Part shown: positions 7,157 through 8,602 of the stretch, one piece after another | How the letters are laid out: each line of letters starts with the position of its first letter | Numbering within the stretch: position 1 is the stretch's first letter | From: Deltaproteobacteria bacterium | Lineage (GTDB): Bacteria > Desulfobacterota > Dissulfuribacteria > Dissulfuribacterales > UBA3076 | Reading direction: 5' to 3' | Assembly: GCA_027004315.1 (NCBI GenBank) | Contig: JALTHV010000218.1 | Span: 1-8,602 of the forward strand | DNA: 8,602 bases | The notes under the pieces: model-generated | Told to the model about the DNA's origin: nothing | Database searches by the model: none | Seen by the model: only the letters and a program-made list of their open reading frames with translations | Translations under genes and position numbers: made by a program

Positions 7157-8431
7157 ATGGAAAAAGTCTCGGGGAGTGGAGATAACAATGGCCCAAAGCT
7201 GGGTATCAATGGCCTTGGAAGAATAGGGAAGCTTACACTATGGCATCATATTGCACGGAAGTATTTTGACGAAATAGTGATCAATATAGGACGAAATGTT
7301 GGGACCTCCTTGGGGGATATAGCCCACTATCTGGATAGAGATTCTACTTATGGGTCCCTTGATGCCTATCTCTATGGGCACAGGGCCAAAAAGGTCGTCC
7401 GGGACGTGGACGAAAGATCTGGGACCATGACCGTGGATGGTACGAAGATAAAGATCCTGCGAAGTTCCAGGAACCCCAAAGATATTGGCTGGGACGAACA
7501 CGGTGTCAGGCTGGTAGTGGACACTACAGGGCAATTTCGAGACCCTACTATCCCTCCTGATGACCCAAGGGGCTCTGTAAGGGGACACCTTGAGAGTGGT
7601 GCAAGAAAGGTCATTGTATCGGCTCCATTTAAGATAAAAGACAAGACCAAAGCCATGCCTGAGGATGCAGTTACGACCGTTATGGGCATTAATGAAGACA
7701 GCTATGACCCTCGTGTGCACAGGATTATTTCCAATGCCTCCTGTACAACCACCTGCCTGGCACATATGATAAAACCCCTCCTTGACTCTTTCGGTATCCA
7801 GAGGGTCCTGACTGCCTCGATGGCCACTGTCCATGCCATGACAGGCTCTCAGGAAGTCCTTGACAGGCTTCCAAAGTCCGGGGCAAGAGATCTGAGAAAA
7901 AACCGAAGCGTCATGAACAACATCATATTGACTACGACTGGCGCGGCAGACACGCTTGCCCTGGTAATACCGGAGATGAAACAGATCGGGTTCATCGCTG
8001 AGTCTGTACGTATTCCCACTACTACAGGGTCCCTGGTCATCCTGGTTGTGAATCTCCAGGAAGAGGCATCCGGCAAATCTATCCGGAGAGAGAGGATCAA
8101 TAATATCTACAGAGAGGCAGCCAAACGCGATTCACGCGGATATCTCCATTATACAGAGGAACAAAATGTCTCTTCCGATATCATTGGGTATCCCAGGGCC
8201 GCAGCCATTGTTGAAGGAAATGAGACCCATACCCGTACAGCAGAGGTAAATATAGATCTAAAAAAGGTGTGTCAGGTTGTGAGACAAGAGGATCAATCTC
8301 AAGGCAGCCACCAGGACATGTTGAGGATTGCGATTACCCAGGTGGTCATCTACGGATGGTATGACAACGAGCTGGGGAGCTATGTGAACCTGCTTGGAGA
8401 TCGTACTGTATCGGTGGCAGAGCTTCTATAA
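7157..8431 (+). CDS. gap: Enlarged, divergent glyceraldehyde-3-phosphate dehydrogenase
   Basis: GAPDH oxidises glyceraldehyde 3-phosphate to 1,3-bisphosphoglycerate, or the reverse, in glycolysis and gluconeogenesis. The dinucleotide-binding loop GINGLGRIGK is at 16-25. The catalytic Cys196 lies in SNASCTTTC and its partner His226 in TVHAMTG. TTTGAAD and VRIPTTTGSL keep the phosphate-binding Thr and Arg, and WYDNE is at 401-405. Odd points: the usual Asn-Asp after the second strand, which contacts the NAD ribose, reads INIGRN (43-47), so cofactor use may differ; Cys and His are 30 residues apart rather than about 27; about 30 extra residues lie between VSSD and WYDNE; total length is 424 against about 335. 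It starts 3 bp after the previous stop with AGAGAGG at 7141-7147, so it is probably translated together with the dikinase-like gene. The family is certain, the direction and cofactor are not. Confidence 0.92.
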   Translation: MEKVSGSGDNNGPKLGINGLGRIGKLTLWHHIARKYFDEIVINIGRNVGTSLGDIAHYLDRDSTYGSLDAYLYGHRAKKVVRDVDERSGTMTVDGTKIKILRSSRNPKDIGWDEHGVRLVVDTTGQFRDPTIPPDDPRGSVRGHLESGARKVIVSAPFKIKDKTKAMPEDAVTTVMGINEDSYDPRVHRIISNASCTTTCLAHMIKPLLDSFGIQRVLTASMATVHAMTGSQEVLDRLPKSGARDLRKNRSVMNNIILTTTGAADTLALVIPEMKQIGFIAESVRIPTTTGSLVILVVNLQEEASGKSIRRERINNIYREAAKRDSRGYLHYTEEQNVSSDIIGYPRAAAIVEGNETHTRTAEVNIDLKKVCQVVRQEDQSQGSHQDMLRIAITQVVIYGWYDNELGSYVNLLGDRTVSVAELL

Positions 8432-8438
8432 GGAGGCT

Positions 8439-8458
8439 TCTGTCGCAGGGATGACAGA
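8439..8458 (+). other. Short hairpin after the GAPDH gene
   Basis: TCTGTC (8439-8444) pairs with GACAGA (8453-8458) around an 8-base loop. No T-run follows, so it is not a convincing intrinsic terminator. It sits between the stop codon and the right-hand repeat, which may itself form the transcript end. Confidence 0.3.
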
Positions 8459-8459
8459 C

Positions 8460-8602
8460 GTAAGCGACCACAGGGTGCTTCTTTTTCCAATATGCTCTCG
8501 CCCTTTGTTTTCTGAGGTTTTTGCAGCATAGGACCCTCCCTGTTTTCCTCCGCTGCGCTCCGGAGCCGTTCACATTCCCTTGGCCAGCGGTAGCCTTTTT
8601 TT
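8460..8602. repeat. Rearranged second copy of the palindromic element, cut by the right window edge
   Basis: Bases 8460-8565 match the reverse complement of 334-438, from a degenerate end GTAAGCGACCACA to the central CTCCGGAG. From 8566 the sequence switches to the outer arm: CCGTTCACATTCCC, then GGCCAGCGGTAGCC and a T-run, matching the reverse complement of about 504-536. The second half of the inner module and the GTAA of the outer end are missing at the junction, where both parents share CC. This is therefore a half module joined to an outer arm. Confidence 0.85.

Overview
The window (8602 bp, roughly half GC) holds four complete genes, all on the + strand, in two tight pairs. They lie between copies of a palindromic repeat element. 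Good Shine-Dalgarno sites, a type I (bacterial-type) GAPDH and a C-terminal motif that looks like a bacterial sliding-clamp binder all point to a bacterium. The gene set and the GTAACCGTTCAC-type repeats would suit an anaerobic Desulfobacterota-like lineage, but that placement is an impression and was not tested.

Left flank (1-629). The first ~117 bases can be read as the start of a minus-strand gene that runs off the edge (weak call). Then comes a 410-bp imperfect palindrome (131-540). It is built of three concentric inverted-repeat modules, each of which begins GTAAC and ends GTTAC. A short spacer follows before the first gene.

Pair 1 (630-2797). A periplasmic-binding-protein-fold (ModA-like) protein with no signal peptide is followed 8 bp later by an endonuclease Q (EndoQ) family enzyme. 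The latter has a PHP metallo-nuclease domain, a Cys zinc site and a C-terminal tail ending in QMDLF. EndoQ enzymes nick DNA 5' of deaminated bases and so belong to DNA repair. Why a ligand-binding protein should sit in front of it is unexplained.

Spacer (2798-2971). This carries a plausible sigma70-type promoter, two weak hairpins, and a 12-base match to the repeat element.

Pair 2 (2972-8431). A 1393-residue protein has an ~880-residue N-terminal part that I do not recognise. It is fused to the ATP-grasp and phosphohistidine swivel domains of pyruvate phosphate dikinase, without the PEP/pyruvate TIM barrel. Three bases later comes an enlarged, divergent GAPDH (424 residues). It keeps the catalytic Cys/His pair but lacks the usual NAD-ribose-binding Asp. 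The pairing suggests a phosphoryl-transfer and triose-phosphate redox function in central carbon or energy metabolism, but the acceptor of the phosphohistidine is unknown. This pair is the best candidate in the window for an undescribed system.

Right flank (8432-8602). A second, rearranged copy of the repeat follows. It is one half of the inner module joined directly to an outer arm, and it runs off the window.
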